From assembly GCA_020446945.1 (NCBI GenBank), contig JAGRDS010000002.1:1-52504 (forward strand): a DNA stretch of 52,504 bases. The letters run 5' to 3'. Shown here one piece after another: positions 36,356 to 44,626 of this stretch (position 1 is the first letter of the stretch; each line of letters starts with the position of its first letter). A program made the translations under genes and the position numbers. The notes beneath the pieces were generated by a model. It worked only from the letters and a program-made list of their open reading frames with translations, searched no databases and had not been told where the DNA came from. Source of the DNA: Parvularculaceae bacterium. GTDB taxonomy: Bacteria > Pseudomonadota > Alphaproteobacteria > Caulobacterales > Parvularculaceae.

Positions 36356-37474
36356 CTAGAGTTTTCCAAGCGCACGTTCGAGATCTTCGATCAGGTCGTC
36401 GGGGTGTTCCAGCCCGATCGAAAGGCGCAGCAATCCGCCCGGCGCCGACGAACCCGGCCCCTCCATCGATGCGCGATGCTCGATCAGGCTTTCCACTCCG
36501 CCAAGGCTGGTTGCGTTAATAAACAGCCTCACTTCCGATGCGACGCGCAGGGCGGCCTCGCGTCCGCCGGCCAGTTCAAACGAAAGCATGCCGCCGCCGG
36601 CCGACATCTGTTTTTTCGCGATCGTCAGATCCGGGTTGGTTTCAAGAAACGGGTAACGAACCTGTTCGACATGACGATGCCGGGACAGCATCTGCGCAAT
36701 TTGGAGCGCGTTGGCGCTATGTTTTTCCATTCGGCAATGCAGCGTTTGCAGTCCGCGCGCCAGCATCCATGCATTGAACGGCGACAGCACGCCGCCGCTT
36801 AACGTTCTGACCGCGACGAGTTTTTCCACCATATCGGGCTGGTCTGCGACAACTATGGCGCCGCCCTGAACATCGCTGTGGCCGCCGACATACTTCGTAA
36901 GCGAATGAAGCGCATAATCCGCGCCTAACGCCAATGGATTTTGCAGCGCCGGCGTTGCGAACGTGCTGTCAACCAGGATCTTTGCGCCGACGCGATGCGC
37001 TTTGTCGGAAATCGCCTTTATGTCGATGATTTCAAGTCTCGGATTGGACGGGGTTTCGAAACAGACAAGAGCGGTTTTGCCGCTCAAGGCGCGATCAACG
37101 GCGTCTTCGTCGCGAAGATCAATGAACCGCGCGCGCAATCCAGAATTTGGAAGTAGCGTTTGCGCCAGGTTTTTAAAATCGAAATATACGTCCTTGTGAA
37201 AGAGCAGTTCCGATCCGGGTTGCAGCGTGTTGAATAACGCGGCGCCCGCCGCCATGCCGGACGAAAAGACAACCGCGCCGCATCCCCGCTCAAGGCGTGC
37301 AAGACGCGATTCGAGGTCGTTAACATTGGGGTTCGCACTGCGGATATATTCATATTCGAAAAGTCGCTCTGACGCGGGTCCATGCTCGAATGTAGTCGAT
37401 AGGTGGATGGGCGGCGCGATTGCGCCATCGCGCCGTTTTTGCGGAACATGTATCGCCAGCGTTTCGGGCTTCAT
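36356..37474 (-). CDS. Cys/Met-metabolism PLP-dependent enzyme (gamma-synthase/lyase family)
   Basis: A 372-residue trans-sulfuration-family enzyme. Signatures are TLAIHVPQ...GAIAPPIHLSTTFEH, NPNVNDLESRLARLE, VVFSSGMAA, FETPSNPRLEI, VDSTFATPALQNPLALGADYALHSLTKYVGGHSD with PLP lysine about 194, and TSLGGVESLIEHRASM. The exact reaction (cystathionine synthase or lyase, or a thiol-lyase) cannot be fixed. The usual YSRxxNPT is altered to YIRSANPNV. GGAG precedes ATG 37474. The same frame stays open upstream into the GST gene, but that part lacks family similarity. Confidence 0.88.
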   Translation of the reverse strand: MKPETLAIHVPQKRRDGAIAPPIHLSTTFEHGPASERLFEYEYIRSANPNVNDLESRLARLERGCGAVVFSSGMAAGAALFNTLQPGSELLFHKDVYFDFKNLAQTLLPNSGLRARFIDLRDEDAVDRALSGKTALVCFETPSNPRLEIIDIKAISDKAHRVGAKILVDSTFATPALQNPLALGADYALHSLTKYVGGHSDVQGGAIVVADQPDMVEKLVAVRTLSGGVLSPFNAWMLARGLQTLHCRMEKHSANALQIAQMLSRHRHVEQVRYPFLETNPDLTIAKKQMSAGGGMLSFELAGGREAALRVASEVRLFINATSLGGVESLIEHRASMEGPGSSAPGGLLRLSIGLEHPDDLIEDLERALGKL

Positions 37475-37572
37475 AGTCGGTCTCCACTCAATAAGCGGTC
37501 GAGAAGCGCAATACACGCAAATGACCGCAAGGGCGTACGCAGTCCCGTCGGACCGCGCGGCGGCGGCGTTCT

Positions 37573-38238
37573 TCAGTCCGATCCCGCAGGCGAAGTTTCC
37601 GTTTCTTCTTTTGCGCCGGCGCCCCATTCGCGCATCGCCGGCAGAGCGCGAAGCATGTCGCACCATTGCGCCGCGCGCGGCGGCAGTTTGACAGGACCGT
37701 AAGTGGCGAAGCGCGAGACGACCGGCGCATACATGGCGTCGGCGATTGAAAAATCGCCAAACAGGAACGGGCCGCCGCCTTTCGCAGTTTCGCCGTAGTC
37801 GCGGCGCGCCGTCTCCCAGATCTCCGAAATGCGACCGATGTCGCGGTCCAGTCCGACCGGACGATGGCGCATGCCCTCGCGCGCGAAGTTCATCGGCCAG
37901 AGATTGCGCAAATCCGCAAAACCCGAATGCATTTCGGCTGCGACGCTGCGCGCGATTGCGCGCGCTTGCGCGTCCGCCGGCCACAAATGTTTTCCCGGAA
38001 ATTGATCGGCGAGATATTCAAGAATTGACAGTGAATCCCAGATCGCAAGGTCGCCGTCGATGAGGCAGGGAACGCGCCCGGACGGCGAATATCCGGCGAT
38101 CTCCGCTTTCGTTTCCGGGCGGTCGAGAAAGATTTTGCGCTCGGTGAAACTTATCGCGGCCTGCTTCATGGCGAGCCAGGGCCGCAGCGACCATGAGGAT
38201 AGGTTTTTGTCGCCGATTATCAGCGTCAGTCGGTCCAT
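37573..38238 (-). CDS. glutathione S-transferase
   Basis: A 221-residue soluble GST. The N-terminal thioredoxin fold (about 1-80) has KNLSSWSLRPWLAMK, with SSWS giving the likely catalytic Ser, GRVPCLIDGD, and the glutathione motif IWDSLSILEYLADQFP. The C-terminal helical domain has FLFGDFSIADAMYAPVVSRFATY. The form resembles the SspA/maleylacetoacetate-isomerase-like GSTs of alphaproteobacteria. Its start overlaps the PhyH stop by one base (TGATG), so the two are co-translated. Confidence 0.9.
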   Translation of the reverse strand: MDRLTLIIGDKNLSSWSLRPWLAMKQAAISFTERKIFLDRPETKAEIAGYSPSGRVPCLIDGDLAIWDSLSILEYLADQFPGKHLWPADAQARAIARSVAAEMHSGFADLRNLWPMNFAREGMRHRPVGLDRDIGRISEIWETARRDYGETAKGGGPFLFGDFSIADAMYAPVVSRFATYGPVKLPPRAAQWCDMLRALPAMREWGAGAKEETETSPAGSD

Positions 38239-39104
38239 CAATTTCGCTCCAGAAGGCGTTTGGGGTGGCGCCCGTCGACATGGCCCATAAAGGGCGGCCA
38301 GATCGAGTAGCCGAGAAGTTCACGCGCGCGCGCCGGTAAGTCGCGCGCCTTTTCGGGCGGCACGGCGAGCGACATGTTTTCAAGCGGGCGGGTCCAGCCG
38401 GGACAATATTGCGGCGTGATGATGAGGCGCGGCGCATTCGACCGGTTCGCGCCGCCGCGGTGCCAGAGCGTACCCTTTGCGATCATCAGGGAGCCCGCCG
38501 GCATGATCGCCGTTATCGCGTCCGGGCGGGCGCCTGAATCGCTTTCGCCTCTTGCGGTCGCTTTCACGAAGTCTCTTTCGCCGACGGCGCCGTTGATATC
38601 TTGTTCGTCCCATAAATGACTGCCGGGAATCAGCTGCGTCGCGCCGTTCTCTTCCGTCGTTTCATCAATCGCCCAGAATGTCGAAACGCCGAGCGAACGC
38701 CGCGGGCGCGGCCATTTGTAATGGCTGTCGTCATAGTGCCAGGGTTGCGCGGTCTCACCGGGATGAAGATTGATCGCGAGGCATGCCGATAACAGACACT
38801 CGCGCCCGAGATCGGCCTCGGCGAAAGCGATGGCGAGCGGATGGATGACAAGATCGGCGAATACCGGCGACTTCGCCAGCAATGCATATACGCGGTTTGA
38901 GGCTGCGCCTTCGAAATTGTTCCGGCCGCGAATGTTCAGTTCCAGAAACGGCGCCAGCGCTTTGCGCAGGCGATCTATCTCCGCCCCGGGCAGGACATTC
39001 TCGATTATCAGGTAGCCGTCGCGGTCGAACGCCGCGCGGCATTCCTCAAAACTGCGACCGATTAAACGACGCGCAAGCGCATCAATATCCGGCTTTTGCG
39101 ACAT
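38238..39104 (-). CDS. phytanoyl-CoA dioxygenase (PhyH) family protein
   Basis: A 288-residue 2-oxoglutarate/Fe(II) oxygenase. The iron ligands are HYDD in PWHYDDSHYKW (HxD, about residues 122-124) and the distal His in GTLWHRGGANRS, followed by the 2OG-binding Arg region. Other family features are FDRDGYLIIENVLPGAEIDRL and NGATQLIPGSHLW. Members hydroxylate small molecules or lipids; the substrate is unknown. It forms a tight pair with the GST gene. Confidence 0.88.
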   Translation of the reverse strand: MSQKPDIDALARRLIGRSFEECRAAFDRDGYLIIENVLPGAEIDRLRKALAPFLELNIRGRNNFEGAASNRVYALLAKSPVFADLVIHPLAIAFAEADLGRECLLSACLAINLHPGETAQPWHYDDSHYKWPRPRRSLGVSTFWAIDETTEENGATQLIPGSHLWDEQDINGAVGERDFVKATARGESDSGARPDAITAIMPAGSLMIAKGTLWHRGGANRSNAPRLIITPQYCPGWTRPLENMSLAVPPEKARDLPARARELLGYSIWPPFMGHVDGRHPKRLLERN

Positions 39105-39175
39105 TCATTTATACACCTCCGAATGAACGGAACCGCGTCGGTGATGCCGCCGCCGGATGCGCGAATTGCAGCGCG

Positions 39176-39886
39176 CTAGGCGTTGGCGATGAAGAAGTTG
39201 GCGATCCATCTGGCGAGGAGGCCCCGATCGGAGCCGTTTTTCAAGGAAGAAAGCCCCTCATCAGACAGCTCATCGCCGAAGCGGTTGCGCCGGACGCCGA
39301 TAAGGTCCGTTGCGAAATCATGCTCGAATTCCGGGTGCATCTGGAAAGAGATCGCAGGCCCTTGCGCAAAGGACAGGAGCCCGTACTCGCAAAACTGCGA
39401 ACCGGCGATGACCTTCGCGCCCGGCGGCGGCGCGATAACCTGGTCCTGATGCGAAACGGCGCAGGAAATTTTTCCCTGCATCGGCGTCATCCAGGCGGCG
39501 TCCGCGGCGACGTCGTAACGATGGACGCCGACGCCCCAGCCCTTGTCCGATTTTTTCACCTCGCCGCCGAACGCCCTCGCCATCAATTGATGGCCGAAAC
39601 AGATGCCGACCTGCGGTTTGCCGGCTTTCGCCGTCGCGCGCACAAGCTCTTCGAGCGGCGCGATCCAGTCATGATCCTCGTAAACGCCGGCGGGCGAGCC
39701 GGTGATCAATAGACCGTCAAAATCGGCCGGTTTCGGCAACGCGCCGTCGCGAAAGGTCGCAAAAGTCGTAAACGAAAAACCCGGCGACAGGGGCGTCAGC
39801 ATCCGCTCCATCATTTCCGGATAAGACGGGTGTTTGCCGTTCAGCTGTTCCGGCGGCGCGCCGGTTTCTATGATTGCGATTTTCAT
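39176..39886 (-). CDS. class I glutamine amidotransferase-like protein
   Basis: A 236-residue GATase-1 domain protein of the GMP-synthase-like or gamma-glutamyl hydrolase group. The nucleophile elbow is GICFGHQLMA (Cys about 97), the oxyanion turn is LLITGSPAGVYED and the catalytic His-Glu is FQMHPEFEHD. It is free-standing, so it may hydrolyse or transfer from gamma-glutamyl compounds. The start could be 39886 (MKIAIIETG) or 39895 (MRSMK); neither has a good ribosome-binding site, and the shorter fits the family. Confidence 0.87.
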   Translation of the reverse strand: MKIAIIETGAPPEQLNGKHPSYPEMMERMLTPLSPGFSFTTFATFRDGALPKPADFDGLLITGSPAGVYEDHDWIAPLEELVRATAKAGKPQVGICFGHQLMARAFGGEVKKSDKGWGVGVHRYDVAADAAWMTPMQGKISCAVSHQDQVIAPPPGAKVIAGSQFCEYGLLSFAQGPAISFQMHPEFEHDFATDLIGVRRNRFGDELSDEGLSSLKNGSDRGLLARWIANFFIANA

Positions 39887-39930
39887 GGAGCGCATGATTA
39901 GCGATTGGCGCGGGTCGTATCAATCCGGCG

Positions 39931-40206
39931 TTATTCGGCCGGCGCCGCGTCCGGGTGGGTGCGGTCAATCGTCTTTTTGATGATAGGCGGAAATTTCCCA
40001 TGATGGCGTCGCAGGGCGCGATCGACATTCGGCCATCGGGTGCGTATGGCGCGTACGAGCGCCTGAACGGGCGGGGCGTACGGCGCCAGCAGCGCAAGGC
40101 CGATCGTCAGCAGGATTAGCCCGATCGGCACCGGCGTCGGCGTCAGGATCGCGCCGACCACGACGAGAACGCCCCCCAGGACCTGATGGAAAATCGGCAA
40201 CAACAT
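39931..40206 (-). CDS. small membrane protein of unknown function
   Basis: A 91-residue protein with one long or two short hydrophobic segments (HQVLGGVLVVVGAILTPTPVPIGLILLTIGLALLAPY) and a basic cytosolic tail (IRTRWPNVDRALRRHHG). The Pro-rich turn TPTPVPIG recalls small PGPGW-type transmembrane proteins, though that motif is not present in full. It lies 44 bases upstream of the amidotransferase gene on the same strand. The function is unknown. Confidence 0.6.
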   Translation of the reverse strand: MLLPIFHQVLGGVLVVVGAILTPTPVPIGLILLTIGLALLAPYAPPVQALVRAIRTRWPNVDRALRRHHGKFPPIIKKTIDRTHPDAAPAE

Positions 40207-40476
40207 CGAAAACGCTCCGCGACACTACGCTGACCCGCCTGGAAGCGTTTCGTCGAACCGCGACAGAAATAGGGACGCTTTAGGGCGATCGTAAAGTATC
40301 TTTGCGGAAAGAATCCCAAAAAGCGGTGAACACTTTCGCGTCAGCGCCGAAACGAGGGCGGGCGGCCCCAAATATCGGGCCCGGCGGAACATGCCGGGCA
40401 GGCGTCGGGAAACTTGCTCGGGAAGCGCTGATCTCATAGGGTGCGGATTATTGGCGCTTTTTAATGGGGGACTCCG

Positions 40477-41097
40477 ATGATTAGAATGGTTATTGTCGCT
40501 TGCGCGACAGTGTTGCTGTCCGGCTGCGCTTTTACTGTTTATGATGTTCCGCTCAACTATTCTTACGCCAGTGATGCGACGTCGCCCGGGCCGTTGCTTC
40601 CTGCGATCCGTGTCGGTGAAATCACAGATGGGAGGGACGTGAAGAACCCGCGCATGATCCTGAACCAGACAAACGCTAACGGGCAGACGACGACTGGCGG
40701 TTGGCAAGCGGAGAAAAACCTCAGCGTGATCGTCCGCGAGGCCATTGTTTCCGGCGCCGCCAAATATGCAGCCGCCGCGCCGGAAGGCGAAAATTCCATA
40801 TTGCTCACAGGTGAACTTACGGATGTAACCGATCAGGTTGTAACAGGCTTCTGGACAGCTGAGTTGACTATGAAAATCGGCGTCCGATTCACCGCTACAG
40901 ATCAATCTACCGGCGAAATCGTGTGGCGCGATACAATCACCGGAGAGGCAAAAAGCGGAAAAAGATCGAACGCCAAATCGATGGTCGTTGAGTCTTTCAA
41001 TGGCGCCGTTACCGAAATGGTCGATAATTTGTTCGCCGACACCTATTTTCGGCAACAGATCGCCAAAGTGAATCGCAGATCGTCAGCCACCTCTTAG
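40477..41097 (+). CDS. lipoprotein of unknown function (YajG-like outline)
   Basis: A 206-residue lipoprotein with signal peptide MIRMVIVACATVLLSGC (good lipobox LSGC). The mature domain (about 20-195) alternates strands and helices: VGEITDGRDVKNPRMIL, WQAEKNLSVIVREAIVSGA, ILLTGELTDVTDQVV, MKIGVRFTATDQSTGEIVWRDTITGEAK. That form resembles the YajG/curli-CsgG-like lipoprotein fold. AATGGGGGAC precedes the ATG. G+C content is a little lower than in its neighbours. The 270 bases before it hold nothing I can identify. Confidence 0.68.
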   Translation: MIRMVIVACATVLLSGCAFTVYDVPLNYSYASDATSPGPLLPAIRVGEITDGRDVKNPRMILNQTNANGQTTTGGWQAEKNLSVIVREAIVSGAAKYAAAAPEGENSILLTGELTDVTDQVVTGFWTAELTMKIGVRFTATDQSTGEIVWRDTITGEAKSGKRSNAKSMVVESFNGAVTEMVDNLFADTYFRQQIAKVNRRSSATS

Positions 41098-41195
41098 GCG
41101 CGGGTTTGGACGCTTGCACTAAACGAAGGCACGGGTATTTCTTTCTGTGCAAGCCATCGACTCAGGCGCGCAAGCGAGCCTAAAAACCTCCGTCT

Positions 41196-42728
41196 ATGAG
41201 CTACAAATCCCTGCGCGATTTCCTGATTCGCCTTGAGGCGGCGGGCGAGCTTGTCCGCGTCTCGCGGCCGGTATCGACCGTTCTTGAAATGACCGAAATC
41301 CAGACCCGCCTTCTCGCCGAGGGCGGACCGGCGGTCCTGTTCGAAAATCCGGTGCGCGCGGACGGCGCGCCCTCCGCGATGCCGGTCCTCGTCAATCTGT
41401 TCGGGACGGTCAAGCGCGTTTCCATGGGCGTAACGCTGGGCGGCGAGGAGCGCACCGGCGCGGATGCGCTGCGCGAGGCGGGAAAGACGCTCGCCTTCCT
41501 GCGCCAGCCCGACCCGCCGGCGGGAATACGCGACGCCGTCGGCATGCTGCCCTTCGCGCAGACTGTGATGTCGATGCGTCCATCAACACGCGGGCTGGGG
41601 ACGGCGCCGGCGCAGGAAGTCGTTCTGACGGGCGCGGATATCGATCTGTCGGCGCTGCCCGTTCAGACCTGCTGGCCGGGCGAGCCGGCGCCCCTCATCA
41701 CCTGGCCGCTCGTCGTCACCAGGGGACCGTCGGCCTCGAAAGAGGATGATTTCAATCTCGGCATCTACCGCATGCAGGTGATCGGGAAAAACCGGACGAT
41801 CATGCGCTGGCTCGCGCACCGGGGCGGGGCGCAGCATCATCGGCGCTGGAAACAGGAAAAGCGCGAACCGTTGCCGGCCGCGGTCGTGATCGGCGCGGAT
41901 CCCGGTACGATCCTCGCTGCGGTGACGCCCGTACCCGACACTTTGTCGGAATATCATTTCGCCGGGCTCCTGCGTGGGCGAAAGGTCGAGCTTGTCGATT
42001 GCAGGACGATACCGCTGAAAGTTCCGGCCGAGGCTGAAATCGTTCTTGAGGGCCATGTAAGCCTTGATGAATACGCGGATGAAGGCCCGTATGGCGATCA
42101 CACCGGCTATTACAATAGCGTTGAGAAGTTTCCGGTCTTCACCGTTTCGGCGATCACCATGCGGCGCGATCCGATTTACCTTTCGACTTTCACCGGCCGC
42201 CCGCCCGATGAGCCAAGCATACTCGGCCAGGCGCTGAACGAAGTGTTCATTCCGCTGCTGCAGCAGCAATTTCCCGAGATCGTCGATTTCTGGCTGCCGC
42301 CGGAAGGATGTTCCTATCGCATCGCCGTCATTTCGATGAAAAAGGCCTATCCCGGTCACGCCAAGCGCGTGATGATGGGCGCGTGGTCCTATCTCAGACA
42401 GTTCATGTACACAAAGTGGGTGATCGTCGTTGATGACGACATCAACGCCCGCGACTGGAAAGACGTCATGTGGGCGGTCTCGACGCGCATGGACCCGGCG
42501 CGCGACATCACCATCGTCGAGAATACGCCGATCGATTATCTCGATTTCGCCTCGCCTGAATCCGGCCTCGGTTCGAAAATCGGCCTCGACGCGACGAACA
42601 AATGGCCGCCTGAGACGAAACGCGAATGGGGCGAGAAAATCCGCATGCCGGACGAAATCGTAAAACGGATCGATGAGATGTGGCCGGGGCTCGGCCTGCC
42701 CGGATCGGGAAAGGGCGTCTGGGACTAG
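41196..42728 (+). CDS. ubiD: UbiD family decarboxylase (4-hydroxy-3-polyprenylbenzoate)
   Basis: UbiD uses prenylated FMN to decarboxylate polyprenyl-4-hydroxybenzoate in ubiquinone synthesis. The 510-residue length fits. Motifs are the N-terminal [20 protein letters not shown], the metal/prFMN-binding [20 protein letters not shown] followed by HRGGAQHH, the [27 protein letters not shown] catalytic segment with the conserved Glu residues, and [13 protein letters not shown]. The UbiX partner is not in the window. A terminator follows 60 bases later. Confidence 0.95.
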   Translation: MSYKSLRDFLIRLEAAGELVRVSRPVSTVLEMTEIQTRLLAEGGPAVLFENPVRADGAPSAMPVLVNLFGTVKRVSMGVTLGGEERTGADALREAGKTLAFLRQPDPPAGIRDAVGMLPFAQTVMSMRPSTRGLGTAPAQEVVLTGADIDLSALPVQTCWPGEPAPLITWPLVVTRGPSASKEDDFNLGIYRMQVIGKNRTIMRWLAHRGGAQHHRRWKQEKREPLPAAVVIGADPGTILAAVTPVPDTLSEYHFAGLLRGRKVELVDCRTIPLKVPAEAEIVLEGHVSLDEYADEGPYGDHTGYYNSVEKFPVFTVSAITMRRDPIYLSTFTGRPPDEPSILGQALNEVFIPLLQQQFPEIVDFWLPPEGCSYRIAVISMKKAYPGHAKRVMMGAWSYLRQFMYTKWVIVVDDDINARDWKDVMWAVSTRMDPARDITIVENTPIDYLDFASPESGLGSKIGLDATNKWPPETKREWGEKIRMPDEIVKRIDEMWPGLGLPGSGKGVWD

Positions 42729-42789
42729 CCCCGATGACCAGTCGGCGGTTTTGTCAGCGACGCCAATCAGGCTAGACGCTCGGAATGTC

Positions 42790-42812
42790 GCCGCCGCGAT
42801 GGCGGCTTTTTT
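42790..42812 (+). terminator. rho-independent terminator after ubiD
   Basis: A 6-bp stem GCCGCC/GGCGGC with a five-base loop (GCGAT) is followed directly by six T residues. It separates ubiD from the GT87-GtrA gene. Confidence 0.75.
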
Positions 42813-42869
42813 GCAGGATTGGATTGGCGGGCCGGCATACGGGACATGCGAAAAATGGTTAATGGCTGA

Positions 42870-44603
42870 ATGAGTCGGGCAGATCAGCGTTTTGTCTGGT
42901 CGCGCGCGATATTGATCGCCGCGCTCGTCGGCATCGCGCTCGGATCCCTGGTTGCGGTCCTCATTCCCGCCGGACTCGGCTGGGATTTCGCCAATTACTA
43001 CGACGCCGGTCACAAGGCGCTCGTCGGGGAAACCGCCAATCTCTACAACGAACATGCGCTGATCGACGGCGCCGCGCCGCAGAGCAACATGCTTTTTCTT
43101 TCGGCGCCGATATCGAGCTTTTTCTACGCGCCGCTCGCATTGTTTGATCCGCCTGCGGCGCTTTTTGTGTTCAAGGTCGAGAATGTCGTCGCGCTGTTAC
43201 TCGCGCTCGCCATACTCTATTACACTCTGCGCGCGCATGTGCGCGAGGCCGACCAGCTTTCCTTTGCGGCGCTGTTTTTCACGGCGGCCCTGCTGTTCCA
43301 GCCTTTCTGGACGGTTTTCCGTGTCGGCGGACAGGTGACCCCGACCATCATGGCGCTTCTCGCCGTCGGCGCGATGTTCCATTCGAACGCGCGCTTCGCC
43401 TTGTCGGCTATTTGTTTTTCGCTAATCGTTTTGATCAAACCGGTTTTCCTGCCCGGCGCTGCGTTCCTCGCATTTGCGTCGGGACGGCGATTTTTTGTCG
43501 TTTCGCTGCTGACGGGGCTTGCATTCGCCGCGTTGTCCGTCGCGCTTTTGGGGCTCGATCTTCACATCGGATTTGTCGAACGGATGATGCAGGAGGGCGC
43601 CCGCGCCTGGCCCTCACATTACAATAGCGCGTTGACGAGCGCGGTGAATTATATCTCCCCCGAACAATGCGGCGCCGACGGCTTTTGCCGCGTCGGCCAG
43701 CCGGCGGCGGCGGTCTCGGCTCTCATCCGTCTCGGCGCCGTCGCCGCTCTGATCGCGCTCTATGTCGGCGCCTGGCGCAGCGCCATGGCGCAGGGCGCGC
43801 GCCTCCATCTCGCCTGGACGATCGCCGCCGTGCTTCCGGTAATGGCGACGCCGATCGTCTGGGCGCATTACCTGTCCGTCGTGTTCCTGCCCGTCGCATT
43901 CATCATCGCAATGCGGCGCGATATTCCAGCGCCGGCGCTCTATCTCACTGCGGCGCTTGTCCTGTTTTCTGTCGGCCAGAACCTTGTCCTGATCCTGAAG
44001 ATCGTCGCCCTGACAGGCATGGACAGCCCCGGCGAACAGATCGCCATGGGCCTGTTCAAAAGCATCCCGCTATGGCTGACGCTTGCGCTGGTCGTTTTTT
44101 ATAGGCGGGCGATCATCGCCGCCTATAACACGCCGTCATGGCGTGCGTCGGGCGAGAATTTCGGCTTTACCGGCGCGGCTGCGCGGCTTTCCGCCGATCC
44201 GCGCGTGCGTTTTATTTTCACCGGCGGATCGCTGGCTGTCTTGAACTGGTTGCTGCGCTTTCCGTTCAGCGCGGCGATGCCTTACGAGTTCGCCGTCATC
44301 GCGTCAGCATCGATCATGACGGTAATCGGTTTTTTCCTGTATCGCGAATTCGTCTTTCAATCGACGTCGCCGGAAATACGCCGGCAGATAATCATGTTCA
44401 TTCTCGTCAGTATCGGCGCCGTAGCTGTGACGGCGGTCGTCGCGGCGACGGCGAGCGATTTTCTGGAAAAACTTGCGCGCCTGCGCGTCGCCGAGGCGGA
44501 GGCGTTCGGTCATCTGATCGCAATCGCCGCCGCTGCGGTATGGAATTTTATCGGCCACCGGCGCCTGACATTCGCAGCCAGGCGTGAAGCAGGTCAGGCG
44601 TGA
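42870..44603 (+). CDS. fused GT87 glycosyltransferase and GtrA-type membrane protein
   Basis: A 577-residue polytopic membrane protein with two modules. Residues about 1-430 look like GT87 (DUF2029) mannosyltransferase-type enzymes that use polyprenyl-phosphate sugars: the first periplasmic loop has GWDFANYYDAGHKALVGETANLYN with the conserved acidic residue, followed by about nine hydrophobic helices. Residues about 445-570 form a four-helix GtrA domain: RVRFIFTGGSLAVLNWLLRF, FFLYREFVF and GHLIAIAAAAVWNFIGHRRLTF. GtrA proteins are proposed to flip undecaprenyl-phosphate sugars. One chain may thus move and use the donor. No GtrB-like synthase is nearby. The 3' end lies in a short tandem repeat. 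Confidence 0.83.
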   Translation: MSRADQRFVWSRAILIAALVGIALGSLVAVLIPAGLGWDFANYYDAGHKALVGETANLYNEHALIDGAAPQSNMLFLSAPISSFFYAPLALFDPPAALFVFKVENVVALLLALAILYYTLRAHVREADQLSFAALFFTAALLFQPFWTVFRVGGQVTPTIMALLAVGAMFHSNARFALSAICFSLIVLIKPVFLPGAAFLAFASGRRFFVVSLLTGLAFAALSVALLGLDLHIGFVERMMQEGARAWPSHYNSALTSAVNYISPEQCGADGFCRVGQPAAAVSALIRLGAVAALIALYVGAWRSAMAQGARLHLAWTIAAVLPVMATPIVWAHYLSVVFLPVAFIIAMRRDIPAPALYLTAALVLFSVGQNLVLILKIVALTGMDSPGEQIAMGLFKSIPLWLTLALVVFYRRAIIAAYNTPSWRASGENFGFTGAAARLSADPRVRFIFTGGSLAVLNWLLRFPFSAAMPYEFAVIASASIMTVIGFFLYREFVFQSTSPEIRRQIIMFILVSIGAVAVTAVVAATASDFLEKLARLRVAEAEAFGHLIAIAAAAVWNFIGHRRLTFAARREAGQA

Positions 44604-44626
44604 AGCAGGTAGGCGTGAGCTGGTCA
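44581..44626. repeat. three-copy 15-16 bp tandem repeat at the 3' end of the GT87-GtrA gene
   Basis: Units are GGCGTGAAGCAGGTCA (44581-44596), GGCGTGAAGCAGGTA (44597-44611) and GGCGTGAGCTGGTCA (44612-44626). The first codes for the last residues, the second contains the stop codon, and the third runs to the stop of the convergent ATPase gene at 44624. This looks like slippage duplication that sets the C-terminus. Confidence 0.85.

Noticed and set aside
36356..37984. A 542-residue reading that extends the PLP enzyme upstream through the GST gene
   Set aside because: The extra 170 residues overlap the GST gene on the same strand in another frame and have no family character. The real start at 37474 has GGAG upstream and a typical N-terminus.
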